Assembly (NCBI RefSeq): GCF_000410875.1
Contig: NZ_AROI01000004.1
Location: 124,001-188,000 of the forward strand
Source: Halopseudomonas pelagia CL-AP6
GTDB taxonomy: Bacteria; Pseudomonadota; Gammaproteobacteria; Pseudomonadales; Pseudomonadaceae
Direction: 5' to 3'
DNA: 64,000 nucleotides
The position numbers were made by a program, and so were the translations under genes. Positions within the stretch are counted from its first letter, which is position 1. Each line of letters opens with the position of its first letter. Below the pieces are notes generated by a model. That model searched no databases and was not told the origin of the DNA. It saw nothing but the letters and a program-made list of their open reading frames with translations. Positions 8,975 through 19,063 of this stretch are shown here, in pieces.

Positions 8975-11044
8975 ATGGGCACAGACTCAAACGCGATCCG
9001 CCTACTGATTCTTGACGACTCGCAGAATGATGCCGAGCACCTCGTCAGTCTTCTGCGCAATGCCGGACATGCTACCCGCGCGCATCGCATTACCTCCGTT
9101 GAGGATCTTCAAGAATGCCTGCAACAGACTTGGGATCTGTGCCTGGCCGTACCACAAACCAGCTTTATGAGTGCTACCGACGCCTGTGAGTTGATCACCC
9201 GACAATCCCGCGACATCCCCTTCCTGTTGATTAGCCCCGAAGCCGGGGAGCAGGCCCGCACCGAGGGCATGCGCAGCGGCATGCGCGATGTGATTCCGGA
9301 GGGTGCCGAAGCCGTGCTGACCATGGTCGTCAAGCGCGAGCTGGCCAGCCTGGAGGCGCGCCGCCAACTGCGCATTGCCGAGCAAAGTCTGCGTGAAGCG
9401 GAAAAGCGCTGCCAGTTACTGCTTGATAGCTCGGTTGATGCTATCGCTTATGTGCACGACGGCATGCACATTTATGCTAACCGCTCGTATATACGGCTTT
9501 TTGGCTATGAAGATCCTGATGACCTGGCGGCTGAACCCATGGTAGGTCTGATCGCTAGCAAGGATCAGGCCACGTTCAAAACCTTCCTGCGCAGTTACAG
9601 CGCGCAGGGTGACAAGAATGAGATGCGCTGTAGCGGGATCGATGTTGATGGCAAGGAATTCCCTATCATGCTGACCTTTACCCCGGCCAGCTACGATGGA
9701 GAGCCCTGCACCCAGGTGGTCATCCGAGCTGAAACGGCCAGTGCCGAATTCGAGGAAAAGCTCAAAGTAATGGCCAGCCAGGACCTGGTTACCGGCCTGT
9801 ACAATCGTTCCTATTTTCAGGAGCAACTTGGCAAGGTCAGCGAGCAGGCAGTGCATACCGGCCAGGCTAGCAGCCTGATTTATCTGAGCATTGACAATTT
9901 CAATGGCGTACAAAGCGACATCGGTATCGGCGGTTCAGATCTGATTCTGAGTGATCTGGCGCAAATGCTCAGGCAAGCCTTTACAGAAGATACGCTAATT
10001 GCTCGTTTCAGCGACGACGCTTGCAGCATTTTGCTGGCGGGCAAAGAACCCGAAGCTATCAACGGGATGCTTGAAGAGCTACGCCGAAAAATCGAAGCGA
10101 CGCTGTTTGAGGCGAACGGCCGCACTGTCCAGATCACCGTCAGCATGGGTATCTCCTCCATCAGCGAAACCAGCCCAAAGCCGGAAGAAGCGATCGACCG
10201 CGCCCACCGGCTCGCCGACCAGATCAGCCAAGCCGGCGGCAATGCCATCAGAATATTCAATCCGCTGGAGGAACTGGCTCACCAGGCCAATCGCGGCAAC
10301 CTGATCGCTTTGGTGAAGCACGCGCTGGAGACCAACAGTTTCAAACTCCTATTCCAACCGGTCATCAGTCTCAGAGGTGACAGCTCCGAGCACTATGAAA
10401 CCTATCTGCGCCTAATAAACAGCCAAGGCGAAGAAGTTCCGGCGGCCGACTTTCTGCCCGCCGCGCAGGAATCGGGACTGGCGCTGCAGATTGATCGCTG
10501 GGTTATCACCCGGGCCATCAAGGTGCTTTCCAACCATCGCGCCAAAGGTGCCGACACTCGCCTGCTGCTCAACCTGAGCAGCGCCAGCCTGCAAGATGCA
10601 GAGCTTGTGCGCTGGGTTGCCGGCCAGCTCAAGGCAAGCCGCTTACCGCCCGACAGCCTGATCTTCCAGTTCAATGATGCCGACGCCAACACCTATATGA
10701 AGCAGGCAAAATCCTTGATCGAATCACTGCACAGCCTGCACTGCAAAGCGTCGCTCAGCCATTTTGGTTGTGCTCTGAATCCCTACGCGGCATTGAAGCA
10801 TCTGCAAGTTGACTTCATAAAGATAGACGGCTCGTTCAGCCGCGACTTAACTGACCCGGACATTGTCAATGCACTCAAGGAAATGGTGACCACACTGCAT
10901 GCGCAGGGCAAATTGACCATAGTGCCCTATGTAGACAGCGCGACCATGATGCCAACGCTGTGGCAGGCGGGGGTCAACTATATACAAGGGCATTACCTGC
11001 AATCACCTAGTGAGAGCATGAACTACGACTTTTCAGCGGAATAA
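8975..11044 (+). CDS. fimX: FimX, degenerate GGDEF/EAL c-di-GMP receptor for type IV pili
   Basis: 689 residues, nearly the length of P. aeruginosa FimX (691). Domain order: REC-like 1-125, PAS 140-255, GGDEF 265-425, EAL 440-685. The REC domain lacks the phospho-acceptor Asp (DLCLAVPQ). The GGDEF signature is SDDAC at 346-350 and the EAL signature is ETY at 475-477, so neither synthesis nor hydrolysis of c-di-GMP is expected; FimX binds c-di-GMP through the EAL domain and localises pilus assembly to the pole. Start ATG follows GGAC. It is convergent with serB. Confidence 0.92.
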   Translation: MGTDSNAIRLLILDDSQNDAEHLVSLLRNAGHATRAHRITSVEDLQECLQQTWDLCLAVPQTSFMSATDACELITRQSRDIPFLLISPEAGEQARTEGMRSGMRDVIPEGAEAVLTMVVKRELASLEARRQLRIAEQSLREAEKRCQLLLDSSVDAIAYVHDGMHIYANRSYIRLFGYEDPDDLAAEPMVGLIASKDQATFKTFLRSYSAQGDKNEMRCSGIDVDGKEFPIMLTFTPASYDGEPCTQVVIRAETASAEFEEKLKVMASQDLVTGLYNRSYFQEQLGKVSEQAVHTGQASSLIYLSIDNFNGVQSDIGIGGSDLILSDLAQMLRQAFTEDTLIARFSDDACSILLAGKEPEAINGMLEELRRKIEATLFEANGRTVQITVSMGISSISETSPKPEEAIDRAHRLADQISQAGGNAIRIFNPLEELAHQANRGNLIALVKHALETNSFKLLFQPVISLRGDSSEHYETYLRLINSQGEEVPAADFLPAAQESGLALQIDRWVITRAIKVLSNHRAKGADTRLLLNLSSASLQDAELVRWVAGQLKASRLPPDSLIFQFNDADANTYMKQAKSLIESLHSLHCKASLSHFGCALNPYAALKHLQVDFIKIDGSFSRDLTDPDIVNALKEMVTTLHAQGKLTIVPYVDSATMMPTLWQAGVNYIQGHYLQSPSESMNYDFSAE

Positions 11045-11059
11045 CTTACCAGTAAAGCA

Positions 11060-11075
11060 GGGGCCTGCAGGCCCC
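11060..11075. terminator. Possible bidirectional terminator between fimX and serB
   Basis: A perfect 16-base palindrome GGGGCCTGCAGGCCCC between the convergent stops of fimX and serB. There is no T-run on either side, so it may act as a 3'-end-stabilising hairpin rather than an intrinsic terminator. Confidence 0.4.
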
Positions 11076-11090
11076 TTGAACCCTTCTGCA

Positions 11091-12302
11091 TTAAAACCCT
11101 TCGCGATCCCGGAATCCCAACAAGTACAAAATCCCATCCAGGCCGAGAGTCGAGATCGCCTGCTTAGCTGACTGCTTGACCAAGGGCTTGGCCCTGAAAG
11201 CCACACCCAGACCGGCAATCGACAACATTGGCAGATCATTAGCGCCGTCCCCAACCGCAATCGTCTGCTCCAGGCTGATGCCCTCTCGCTCGGCCAACTC
11301 ACGCAGCAAATCTGCCTTGCGCTGACCGTCGACGATAGGTTCCAGCACCTCACCAGTGACCAGACCGTCCTTTACCGGCAGCGCATTGGCATACACATAA
11401 TCGATTCCCAGTCGCTGCTGCAACTGATCAGCAAAATAGCTGAAACCACCCGACAGGATGGCTGTTTTGTAACCCAGGCGGCGCAACTGGCTGATCAAGG
11501 TTTCGGCGCCTTCAGTCAACTTCAAGGACGCGCCAATCTCCTCCAGCACCGCGACCGGCAGCCCCTTGAGCAACGCCATGCGCTCGCGAAAACTGGCCTG
11601 AAAATCCAGCTCGCCACGCATCGCGCGCTCGGTAATGGCTGACACCTGCTCGCCCACACCCGCGGCCTTGGCCAGCTCGTCAATCACCTCGGCATCAATC
11701 AGGGTGGAGTCCATGTCGAACACCACCAGCCGACGGTTGCGCCGGAAAATACTGTCTTGCTGGAAAGCGATATCCACATTCAGCTGCTGGGCAATGGTTA
11801 GAAACTCGGCACGCAATTTTGCTGGATCCGCTGGCTCGCCACGCACGGAAAACTCAATACAACCCTTGCCTTGATCGGCCGGTAAACCTTCAGGGATACG
11901 CCCGGACAAGCGGTCAATATGATCAATATTCAAACCGTAACGTGCGGTGATTTCACTGACCTGCGCAATATGCTCGGCAGTCACTCTGCGCGCCAGCAAG
12001 GTAACTATGTGTCGCGGCTTGCCCTGGCCAGTCACCCAACGGCTGTACTCGTCAGCACTCACCGGCGTGAAACGCACCTGCTGATCCAGCTCGTAGCCAC
12101 GGAACAACACATCCTTGAGCACGTCGGCCATGCCCTCCTGTCCCACCATCTCGACCAGAATGCCAAACGACAAGGTATCGTGAATAACCGCCTGGCCGAT
12201 ATCCAGGATATTAACTTCGGCGCGGGCTAGAATGCCCGTAATGGCCGCAGTCAAACCGGGCCGGTCCGGGCCGGTAATATTGATCAGGACGATTTCATTC
12301 AA
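11091..12302 (-). CDS. serB: Phosphoserine phosphatase SerB
   Basis: 403 residues: an N-terminal ACT-type regulatory region (about 1-180, two repeats) and a C-terminal HAD phosphatase. The nucleophile motif is D196-M-D198-S-T; further HAD motifs are ILSGGF and VGDGANDLPML. It performs the last step of serine synthesis, phosphoserine to serine. The long form with ACT repeats is typical of Pseudomonas. The ATG at 12302 starts the ACT domain (MNEIVLINITGPDRPGL); the ribosome site is weak. Its neighbours fimX and the 12473 gene match the P. aeruginosa order. Confidence 0.95.
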   Translation of the reverse strand: MNEIVLINITGPDRPGLTAAITGILARAEVNILDIGQAVIHDTLSFGILVEMVGQEGMADVLKDVLFRGYELDQQVRFTPVSADEYSRWVTGQGKPRHIVTLLARRVTAEHIAQVSEITARYGLNIDHIDRLSGRIPEGLPADQGKGCIEFSVRGEPADPAKLRAEFLTIAQQLNVDIAFQQDSIFRRNRRLVVFDMDSTLIDAEVIDELAKAAGVGEQVSAITERAMRGELDFQASFRERMALLKGLPVAVLEEIGASLKLTEGAETLISQLRRLGYKTAILSGGFSYFADQLQQRLGIDYVYANALPVKDGLVTGEVLEPIVDGQRKADLLRELAEREGISLEQTIAVGDGANDLPMLSIAGLGVAFRAKPLVKQSAKQAISTLGLDGILYLLGFRDREGF

Positions 12303-12384
12303 AGGGGCCGCTCCAGTCTAGGGGTGTCTTAGCGCATGGCCGTCTATTCTACCTGCAATTGGCCACTCGCTCACAGATGCAGCC

Positions 12385-12413
12385 TTTTGCCCTCAGGTGG
12401 GAATGGCTATACT
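12385..12413 (+). promoter_or_regulatory. Candidate promoter for the 12473 membrane-protein gene
   Basis: A good -10 hexamer TATACT at 12408-12413 lies 60 bases before the gene; the upstream TTTTGC/TTTGCC around 12385-12391 is a weak -35. Read by eye only. Confidence 0.35.
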
Positions 12414-12472
12414 GCACGCAGCCTTCGCGCCCAGGCCTGATCACCACTCTTTTCCACTGACCGAGTCTCCCC

Positions 12473-14134
12473 TTGAACCCGACACCGCCCCCTTCCGACA
12501 ACCTGTTTTTGCGCAGCTATGCCACGTGGCGTCAGCACAGCGTGAAACTGACCGGCAAATTGCTGATGCTCGGCATATTGCCGCTGGTACTACTGATGCT
12601 GTGGATGGGCGTACTTGCCTTCACCGAGTTAAAACAGACTACTGGCCGCCAGGCTGACGCTGTGGGCAATGCGCTGGTAAAACAGATAGCCGCCTCGGTC
12701 GCTGAGCCGCTGGCTGCGAATGACCAGTTAAGCCTGAACATACTGCTCGCACAATGGCGGCAGAGCCCTCTGGTCGCACACACTCGGGTATTTACCCTTG
12801 AGAACCGCATGATTGCCGAGGCCGGGGATCGCATCAGCGCATCACGCATGGCGCCAGGGCAGGGGCAGTTTAATGCTGCGGTGCATATTCAGGATACGCT
12901 GGCAGGTCAGGTTCAACTCAGCCTGGCGGCAGAGCCGTTTATGGCCCCGGTCAACAGTCTCCTGCGGCAATTCACCTGGGCGGCCCTATTGCTCATCCTG
13001 ATTGCTGGTTTTTTTGCCTGGCGCATGGCCGGCAACATGCGTAAAGCCTTGCGGCAGCTCGGCGAATGGCAAGCAGACTCGCCTGCGCCCGGGCAGGATC
13101 GACGCGATGAGCTGGGTGATCTGGCACGGCAGATGGGGCGTCAATATCATGATCCTGCCGCGCAGGTGATCGAGCCACCAATAGCTGATCAGCAGAAAAC
13201 CGACGACGGCGTTGATCGCCTGACAGAAGAAAGTGATGCCCTAAGTCCACCGGCCCAGCACACAGCGTCTGAACTTGACGCTGATACGCCGCTTTCAGAC
13301 CTGCACCTGCCAGACACCCTGGACACCCATCTGCTGACACCTTCAAGTACGGACGCAAGTGCGGATGCAAGTGCAGACCGCAGTGATCCCAGCGCCGCGG
13401 AGCCAGAAAGGGCTACAGACCCGGAGAGCATCGGGAATAGCCTAGCCGATGCCCCGCCAGCGCTGACTACCGCCACGCAGAAAGCGGTCGATGCGGCGCA
13501 AACCGAGGCCGCAGCAGCCAGTCCAGAGGATGGCGAGCCGGTTGCCCCGCCGCCTGCGCCGCTGGAGACCACCGTTCTGGCGATTCGCCTGGGCAACCAG
13601 GAGGCATTGCGCCGTTTGCCACGCCCAAGACTGATGGCTTTACTGGGACGTTACCGTGAGCAACTGGACCGCGCCTGCGAGCTCTACAATGGGCACATCC
13701 AGACCTTGCACGACGGCACCAGCCTGGTGCTATTCAACGCCCGCGAGTGCCGTCAGGACGAGCTGACGCACGCCCTATGCTGTGGCGAACTGCTGCGAGT
13801 ACTCGGCCATGACCTGCAAGTAGAAATTGCCGACACCGGCATCACCTTGCACTTGCACTTGGCCCTATGCCACGCACCCTGCCTGCGCGACGTACCCCCG
13901 CAGGAACTGAGTGAGCAGCCCGCCTGCCAGACGCTGATAGAGCAAGTTCAGTACAGCCGCAATTTATTGCTATTGGATTCCAGTCTGGCCAATTGCGCAG
14001 CCATGCGCCAGCGCGCCGTGGTACGGCGCCTGGCGAGTCAGCCGGGAATCTACTGCATTGAGCGGCTACAGGACCCCTACCAGGCGATGTTGGAACAGCA
14101 ACTCAGTCATTTTTACCAACAGCGTCAGAGTTGA
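12473..14134 (+). CDS. Membrane protein with periplasmic sensor, disordered linker and degenerate cyclase-like domain
   Basis: 553 residues from a TTG start (stop codon five codons upstream, GAG seven bases before; no nearby ATG keeps the first membrane segment whole). Membrane segment at 31-50, periplasmic region about 51-165, second segment at 166-184, then a short HAMP-like stretch. Residues about 225-363 are acidic and rich in Ala/Ser/Pro/Asp (includes DASADASAD), probably disordered. Residues 364-550 resemble the class III nucleotidyl cyclase fold ([10 protein letters not shown], then [20 protein letters not shown]), but the metal-binding Asp positions are not recognisable. Position corresponds to PA4961. 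Its 3' end overlaps parC by 32 bases, tail to tail. Confidence 0.6.
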   Translation: MNPTPPPSDNLFLRSYATWRQHSVKLTGKLLMLGILPLVLLMLWMGVLAFTELKQTTGRQADAVGNALVKQIAASVAEPLAANDQLSLNILLAQWRQSPLVAHTRVFTLENRMIAEAGDRISASRMAPGQGQFNAAVHIQDTLAGQVQLSLAAEPFMAPVNSLLRQFTWAALLLILIAGFFAWRMAGNMRKALRQLGEWQADSPAPGQDRRDELGDLARQMGRQYHDPAAQVIEPPIADQQKTDDGVDRLTEESDALSPPAQHTASELDADTPLSDLHLPDTLDTHLLTPSSTDASADASADRSDPSAAEPERATDPESIGNSLADAPPALTTATQKAVDAAQTEAAAASPEDGEPVAPPPAPLETTVLAIRLGNQEALRRLPRPRLMALLGRYREQLDRACELYNGHIQTLHDGTSLVLFNARECRQDELTHALCCGELLRVLGHDLQVEIADTGITLHLHLALCHAPCLRDVPPQELSEQPACQTLIEQVQYSRNLLLLDSSLANCAAMRQRAVVRRLASQPGIYCIERLQDPYQAMLEQQLSHFYQQRQS

Positions 14135-16400
14135 GCGCTGCAGCACGACCCGCTTCGACACTGATCAGATCGACCTTCTGGAAACCGCGTGGCAGCTTGT
14201 TGCCACGCCGGCCACGCTCGCCACGATAATGCTCCAGATCAGCCGGCTTGAGCGTCAAGGTGCGCTTGCCCGCCGTCAGCACCAAATTGGCATCGACTGA
14301 GAGCAACGCCAGTCCCAGCAAAAACTCCTCGCGGGTTTTCACCCGAGCAGAAGGCAGTGACAGTATCTTGTTGCCTTTGCCCTTGGCCAGCTGCGGCAGA
14401 TCAGCCAGCGGAAATACCAGCAAGCGCCCTTCATTTGAAATCGCCACCACCAGGTCACTGCGCTGATCGCTGACCAGCAGCGGCGAGATAACTTTACCGC
14501 CCTCGGGCAAACTTAACAGCGCCTTGCCGTTCTTGTTTTTGGCCAGCAAATCGCTGCCCTGCACGACAAAACCGTAGCCTGCATCCGAAGCCAGCAGGTA
14601 TAGCGCCTGCTCATCAGGCATCAGGATGCTTTCAAACCCGGCACCCGGCGGCGGGCTCAGGCGCCCGGTCAACGGCTCACCCTGGCCGCGAGCCGAAGGC
14701 AAAGTATGCGCCAGCAGCGAATAACTGCGTCCAGTGGAGTCGATGACCACCGCCTGCTGATTGGAGCGGCCGCTGGCCTGCCCCTGGAAGGCATCACCTG
14801 CCCTGTAAGCCAGGGTACGACCATCCACCTCATGGCCCTTGGCACAGCGTATCCAGCCCTTCTCGGACAGCACCACAGTGACAGGCTCTGAGGGAAGTAA
14901 TTCTGTTTCCGAAAGGGCGCGTGCTTCGCTGCGCTCGACCAGCGGCGAACGCCGATCATCACCGTAGGTTTCTGCATCGGCAATCAGTTCATCGCGCACC
15001 AGATTGCGCAGCAGCTTTTCACTACCCAAGACCGCCTGAAGCTTGTCGCGCTCCTCTTCCAGCAGATCCTGCTCGGCGCGAATCTTCATCTCTTCGATGC
15101 GTGCTAACTGCCGCAGGCGTGTGTCGAGGATATAATCCGCCTGCAGCTCACTGAGGCCAAAACGCGACATCAATTCAGCCCGCGGATGCTCCTCGGTACG
15201 GATGATATGAATCACTTCATCGAGATTCAGCCAGGCGATCTGCAGACCTTCCAACAGGTGCAGGCGTGCCAACACCTTGTCCAGACGGTACTGCAAACGC
15301 CGTCTGACGGTCGAGACCCGAAAGCCCAACCATTCGCTGATCAGCCCACGCAGATCCTTGACTGAAGGCCGGCCATCGGTGCCGATCACATTCATGTTGA
15401 CCCGGTAGCTGTGCTCCAGCTCAGTGGTCGCAAACAGATGCTGCATCAGCTCCTCAGGATCAACCCGGTTGGAGCGGGGCACTATCACAATCCGCGTCGG
15501 ATTTTCATGGTCCGACTCATCCCGCAGGTCAGCTACCATCGGCAATTTCTTCGCCTGCATCTGCGCCGCGATCTGTTCCAGCACCTTGGAGCCAGAGACC
15601 TGATGCGGCAGCGCGGTAACGACGATATCACCCTCCTCGCGCACCCAGACAGCACGGCTGCGCACCGATCCTTTACCGGTGGCATACAGCTTGAGCAGCT
15701 CGCTACGCGGGGTGATGATTTCTGCTTCGGTAGGGTAATCCGGTCCCTGGATATGCTCCATCAGCTCATCGAGCCCTGCACCCGGGTCGTCCAGCAGGCG
15801 TACACAAGCCGCAGCTACTTCACGCAGGTTATGCGGCGGTATATCGGTTGCCATCCCCACCGCAATACCGGTGGTGCCGTTGAGCAGCAGGTTGGGCAAA
15901 CGCGCCGGCAGCACCATGGGTTCATCCATGGTGCCATCGAAATTGGGCTGCCAGTCGACTGTGCCCTGGCCCACTTCGGTCAGCAGCACCTCACTGTAAC
16001 GGGCTAGGCGCGCTTCGGTATAGCGCATGGCGGCGAAGGACTTGGGGTCGTCTGGCGCGCCCCAGTTGCCCTGACCATCGACCAACGGATAGCGATAGGA
16101 AAACGGCTGGGCCATGAGCACCATGGCTTCATAGCAGGCGGAGTCACCGTGCGGATGATACTTACCCAGCACGTCGCCGATGGTTCTGGCCGACTTCTTA
16201 TGCTTGGACGTGGCGGACAGCCCCAGCTCACTCATCGCATAGATGATGCGCCGCTGCACCGGCTTCAAGCCGTCGCCAATATGCGGCAGAGCCCGGTCCA
16301 TGATCACGTACATGGAGTAGTTGAGATAGGCCTCCTCGGTAAAGGAGGACAGCGCGCGGCGCTCCACCCCATCCATACTCAGATCCAGACTGTCGCTCAT
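14103..16400 (-). CDS. parC: DNA topoisomerase IV subunit A ParC
   Basis: 765 residues. Catalytic tyrosine Y127 in [10 protein letters not shown]; the quinolone-resistance region is wild type with S87 and E91 in [15 protein letters not shown]. The C-terminal beta-pinwheel region follows from about residue 490. With ParE it decatenates replicated chromosomes. GAGGATAAGT precedes the ATG. It is followed upstream by a small aspartic protease gene 37 bases away and then parE, all on the minus strand; its 3' end overlaps the convergent 12473 gene. Confidence 0.97.
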   Translation of the reverse strand: MSDSLDLSMDGVERRALSSFTEEAYLNYSMYVIMDRALPHIGDGLKPVQRRIIYAMSELGLSATSKHKKSARTIGDVLGKYHPHGDSACYEAMVLMAQPFSYRYPLVDGQGNWGAPDDPKSFAAMRYTEARLARYSEVLLTEVGQGTVDWQPNFDGTMDEPMVLPARLPNLLLNGTTGIAVGMATDIPPHNLREVAAACVRLLDDPGAGLDELMEHIQGPDYPTEAEIITPRSELLKLYATGKGSVRSRAVWVREEGDIVVTALPHQVSGSKVLEQIAAQMQAKKLPMVADLRDESDHENPTRIVIVPRSNRVDPEELMQHLFATTELEHSYRVNMNVIGTDGRPSVKDLRGLISEWLGFRVSTVRRRLQYRLDKVLARLHLLEGLQIAWLNLDEVIHIIRTEEHPRAELMSRFGLSELQADYILDTRLRQLARIEEMKIRAEQDLLEEERDKLQAVLGSEKLLRNLVRDELIADAETYGDDRRSPLVERSEARALSETELLPSEPVTVVLSEKGWIRCAKGHEVDGRTLAYRAGDAFQGQASGRSNQQAVVIDSTGRSYSLLAHTLPSARGQGEPLTGRLSPPPGAGFESILMPDEQALYLLASDAGYGFVVQGSDLLAKNKNGKALLSLPEGGKVISPLLVSDQRSDLVVAISNEGRLLVFPLADLPQLAKGKGNKILSLPSARVKTREEFLLGLALLSVDANLVLTAGKRTLTLKPADLEHYRGERGRRGNKLPRGFQKVDLISVEAGRAAALNSDAVGKND

Positions 16401-16437
16401 ACTTATCCTCTATTTCGTGTTCGGTCGGGAATTTCGG

Positions 16438-16956
16438 TCAAGGATACTGCCGCAAGATCAGCTCACCGCCCTGCTGACTGAATTCCAATTGCTGCAGGGC
16501 ACTCATGCCCAGCAAAATATCATTACCACCCATGCCCGGCACAATGCCCGCGTCCACATCCCGAAGGTGTATATCACCCAATTGCAGGCGGTCTATCCTC
16601 GTGGCATAACTGTCCGCCGTGCCGTTGGCGGTATTGACCTGAAAGCGCCGCCCCTGTGTCAGTTGCAAACGCTGCGCCACTGATGCCGGAATGGCGACGA
16701 AGGTAGCACCGGTATCGAGCAAAAAAGTCACATCCCGGCCATTGATCTGGCCGTTCAGCAGATAATGCCCCTGGCGGTTGGCCAGCAGCCGTACTTCAAC
16801 TGCGTCACCGGCCATTATCGATGCCGGCGTTTGATTGGGGTTGCGCTTGCGCTCCTCAATACCGGAAAACCACTGCACGGCAAGGAACAAACCAGCCACC
16901 CAGGCCAGGATCATCATCACTTTGCCAATGCGCTGGGTCGGTGCTGCCTCGCTCAT
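16438..16956 (-). CDS. Membrane-anchored retropepsin-like (clan AA) aspartic protease
   Basis: 172 residues: a membrane anchor at about 12-28 (VMMILAWVAGLFLAVQWF) and a retropepsin-like domain with the catalytic triad FLLDTGATFVAIP at about 79-91 and the closing hydrophobic-Gly element NDILLGMSALQQLE. One DTG per chain implies a homodimer. It matches the family of single-span clan AA proteases encoded beside parC in pseudomonads; substrate unknown. GAGGAATT precedes the ATG. Located between parC and parE with short gaps of 37 and 34 bases, so cotranscribed. Confidence 0.85.
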   Translation of the reverse strand: MSEAAPTQRIGKVMMILAWVAGLFLAVQWFSGIEERKRNPNQTPASIMAGDAVEVRLLANRQGHYLLNGQINGRDVTFLLDTGATFVAIPASVAQRLQLTQGRRFQVNTANGTADSYATRIDRLQLGDIHLRDVDAGIVPGMGGNDILLGMSALQQLEFSQQGGELILRQYP

Positions 16957-16990
16957 GCGAATTCCTCGTGAAATCGGAGCAGATCCGTTA

Positions 16991-18886
16991 TCAGAGCAGT
17001 ACCTCGGCCAGATCGCCCTTACTCTCTAACCAGGCCTTGCGATCAGGTGCGCGCTTCTTCGCCAACAGCATGTCCATCAAGGCTTCGGTACCCGGCATAT
17101 CATCAATGGTTAGCTGCACCAAACGCCGCGTGTCCGGCGCCATGGTGGTTTCCCGTAGCTGCAGCGGATTCATCTCACCCAAGCCTTTGAAGCGGGTAAC
17201 CTGAATCTTGCCGCGCTTGCCCTCGGCTTCGATGCGGTCGAGGATGCCCTGCTTCTCGGCATCGTCCAGCGCGTAGAACAGCTCCTTGCCCACGTCGATG
17301 CGGTACAACGGCGGCATCGCAACAAACACATGGCCGGCTGCGACCAGCGGTTGGAAATGCTTCACAAACAGCGCGCAGAGCAGTGTCGCAATATGCAGAC
17401 CGTCAGAATCGGCGTCCGCCAGAATGCAGATCTTGCCATAGCGCAACTGCTGCAGATCCGGTGATCCCGGGTCCACACCAATGGCCACGGCGATATCGTG
17501 CACTTCCTGTGAGCCCAGCACTTCGCCGGAATCGACTTCCCAGGTATTGAGAATCTTGCCGCGCAGTGGCATTACCGCCTGAAATTCCTTGTCGCGTGCC
17601 TGCTTGGCGCTGCCGCCGGCCGAGTCACCTTCGACCAGAAACAGCTCAGAGCGGCGGCTGTCCTGCCCGGCGCAATCAGCCAACTTGCCCGGTAGGGCCG
17701 GGCCTTGAGTAATGCGCTTGCGTTCGATTTTCTTGCCGGCTTTCAGGCGCCGGCCAGCATGGTTGATCGCCAGTTCGGCAATCTGCATGCCGATTTCAGC
17801 ATGCTGGTTCAGCCAGAGGCTGAAGGCATCTTTCACTACCCCGGAGACAAAGGCGGCAGATTCGCGAGACGAGAGCCGCTCCTTGGTTTGGCCAGAAAAC
17901 TGTGCCTCGGCCATCTTCAGCGAGAGCACATAGCTGACGCGCTCCCAAACGTCCTCCGGCGCCAGCTTGACGCCGCGTGGTAACAGATTGCGAAATTCGC
18001 AGAACTCGCGAATCGCCTCCAGCAGCCCGGCGCGCAACCCATTGACGTGAGTGCCGCCCTGCGCCGTGGGGATCAGGTTAACGTAACTTTCCTGAATCAG
18101 GTCGCCGCCCTCAGGCAGCCACAGCACCGCCCAGTCCACGGTTTCCTGGCGCGCCTTGAGCGCACCGGTAAAGGGCTCTTCCGGCAGCTTGGGCCATTCG
18201 GCGCAGGCGTCCATCAGATAATCGCGCAAGCCTTCTTCATATAACCAAGTGTGCTGCTCGCCAGATTGGCGATCGTCGAACTCCACTTTCAGGCCTGGGC
18301 AGAGTACCGCCTTGGCCTTGAGCAGGTGTTTGAGCCGGCTGATGCTGAACTTGGGCGAATCGAAGTAACTGGAATCCGGCCAGAAGGTCACGGTGGTGCC
18401 GGTATTGCGTTTGCCAACCGTACCAACCACTTCCAGCTCGCTGACTTTTTCACCATGCTCGAAGGCCATGGCGTATTCCTGGCCGTCACGTCGCACGCGT
18501 ACGTTGACCCGCAGGGACAATGCATTAACCACGGAAATGCCGACGCCGTGCAGACCACCGGAAAACATATAGTTCTTGCTGGAAAATTTACCGCCCGCGT
18601 GCAACCGGGTGAAGATCAACTCCACACCAGAGACACCCTCCTCGGCATGCATGTCGACCGGCATGCCGCGGCCGTCATCCGATACCTCCAGCGCGTTGTC
18701 CTGATGCAGGACGACCGAGATGCAGCGCGCATGACCGGCCAAGGCTTCGTCAACACTGTTGTCGATGACCTCCTGCGCCAAGTGGTTGGGGCGGGTGGTG
18801 TCGGTATACATGCCCGGGCGACGACGTACCGGATCCAAACCACTGAGGACTTCCAGTGCATCGGCGTTATAAGTCGATTGGGACAT
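16991..18886 (-). CDS. parE: DNA topoisomerase IV subunit B ParE
   Basis: 631 residues, the usual ParE length. GHKL ATPase domain with EVIDNSVDEALAG and the GGLHGVGISVVNALS loop; TOPRIM domain with LVEGDSAGGSAKQARD and ADADSDGLHI; the PLRGKILNTWEVDSG segment, equivalent to the quinolone pocket of GyrB, looks wild type. Partner of ParC. The next upstream gene cpdA is on the same strand but separated by 177 bases holding a large palindrome. The YqiA-type esterase gene I recall beside parE in P. aeruginosa is absent. Confidence 0.97.
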   Translation of the reverse strand: MSQSTYNADALEVLSGLDPVRRRPGMYTDTTRPNHLAQEVIDNSVDEALAGHARCISVVLHQDNALEVSDDGRGMPVDMHAEEGVSGVELIFTRLHAGGKFSSKNYMFSGGLHGVGISVVNALSLRVNVRVRRDGQEYAMAFEHGEKVSELEVVGTVGKRNTGTTVTFWPDSSYFDSPKFSISRLKHLLKAKAVLCPGLKVEFDDRQSGEQHTWLYEEGLRDYLMDACAEWPKLPEEPFTGALKARQETVDWAVLWLPEGGDLIQESYVNLIPTAQGGTHVNGLRAGLLEAIREFCEFRNLLPRGVKLAPEDVWERVSYVLSLKMAEAQFSGQTKERLSSRESAAFVSGVVKDAFSLWLNQHAEIGMQIAELAINHAGRRLKAGKKIERKRITQGPALPGKLADCAGQDSRRSELFLVEGDSAGGSAKQARDKEFQAVMPLRGKILNTWEVDSGEVLGSQEVHDIAVAIGVDPGSPDLQQLRYGKICILADADSDGLHIATLLCALFVKHFQPLVAAGHVFVAMPPLYRIDVGKELFYALDDAEKQGILDRIEAEGKRGKIQVTRFKGLGEMNPLQLRETTMAPDTRRLVQLTIDDMPGTEALMDMLLAKKRAPDRKAWLESKGDLAEVLL

Positions 18887-18967
18887 AAGCTGTCTGGTTT
18901 TCCTTGATTCCGTGGGAGCAGGGGTATGTCGGTCCTAGCTTACAGCAGCGGTCAACTCGGAGACTGT

Positions 18968-19017
18968 TCAATGTTCGGCCGGCAGCACTGACCGGCAGTG
19001 CTGCCGGCCGTATTGAA
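18968..19017. repeat. Large perfect palindrome between cpdA and parE
   Basis: A 15-base perfect inverted repeat (CGGCCGGCAGCACTG at 18976-18990, its complement at 18996-19010) with a five-base loop, extended by an outer TTCAAT/ATTGAA pairing. It lies after the cpdA stop on the minus strand. It could end cpdA transcripts or be a REP-like element; there is no T-run. Confidence 0.75.
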
Positions 19018-19063
19018 TAGTATCTGCCTTGACCCGGCCGTGCCAATGCCATCGCACCCCCGG

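Noticed and set aside
18887..19063. Possible remnant of a YqiA-type esterase gene between cpdA and parE
   Set aside because: Only 177 bases, filled largely by the palindrome; no coding trace seen.
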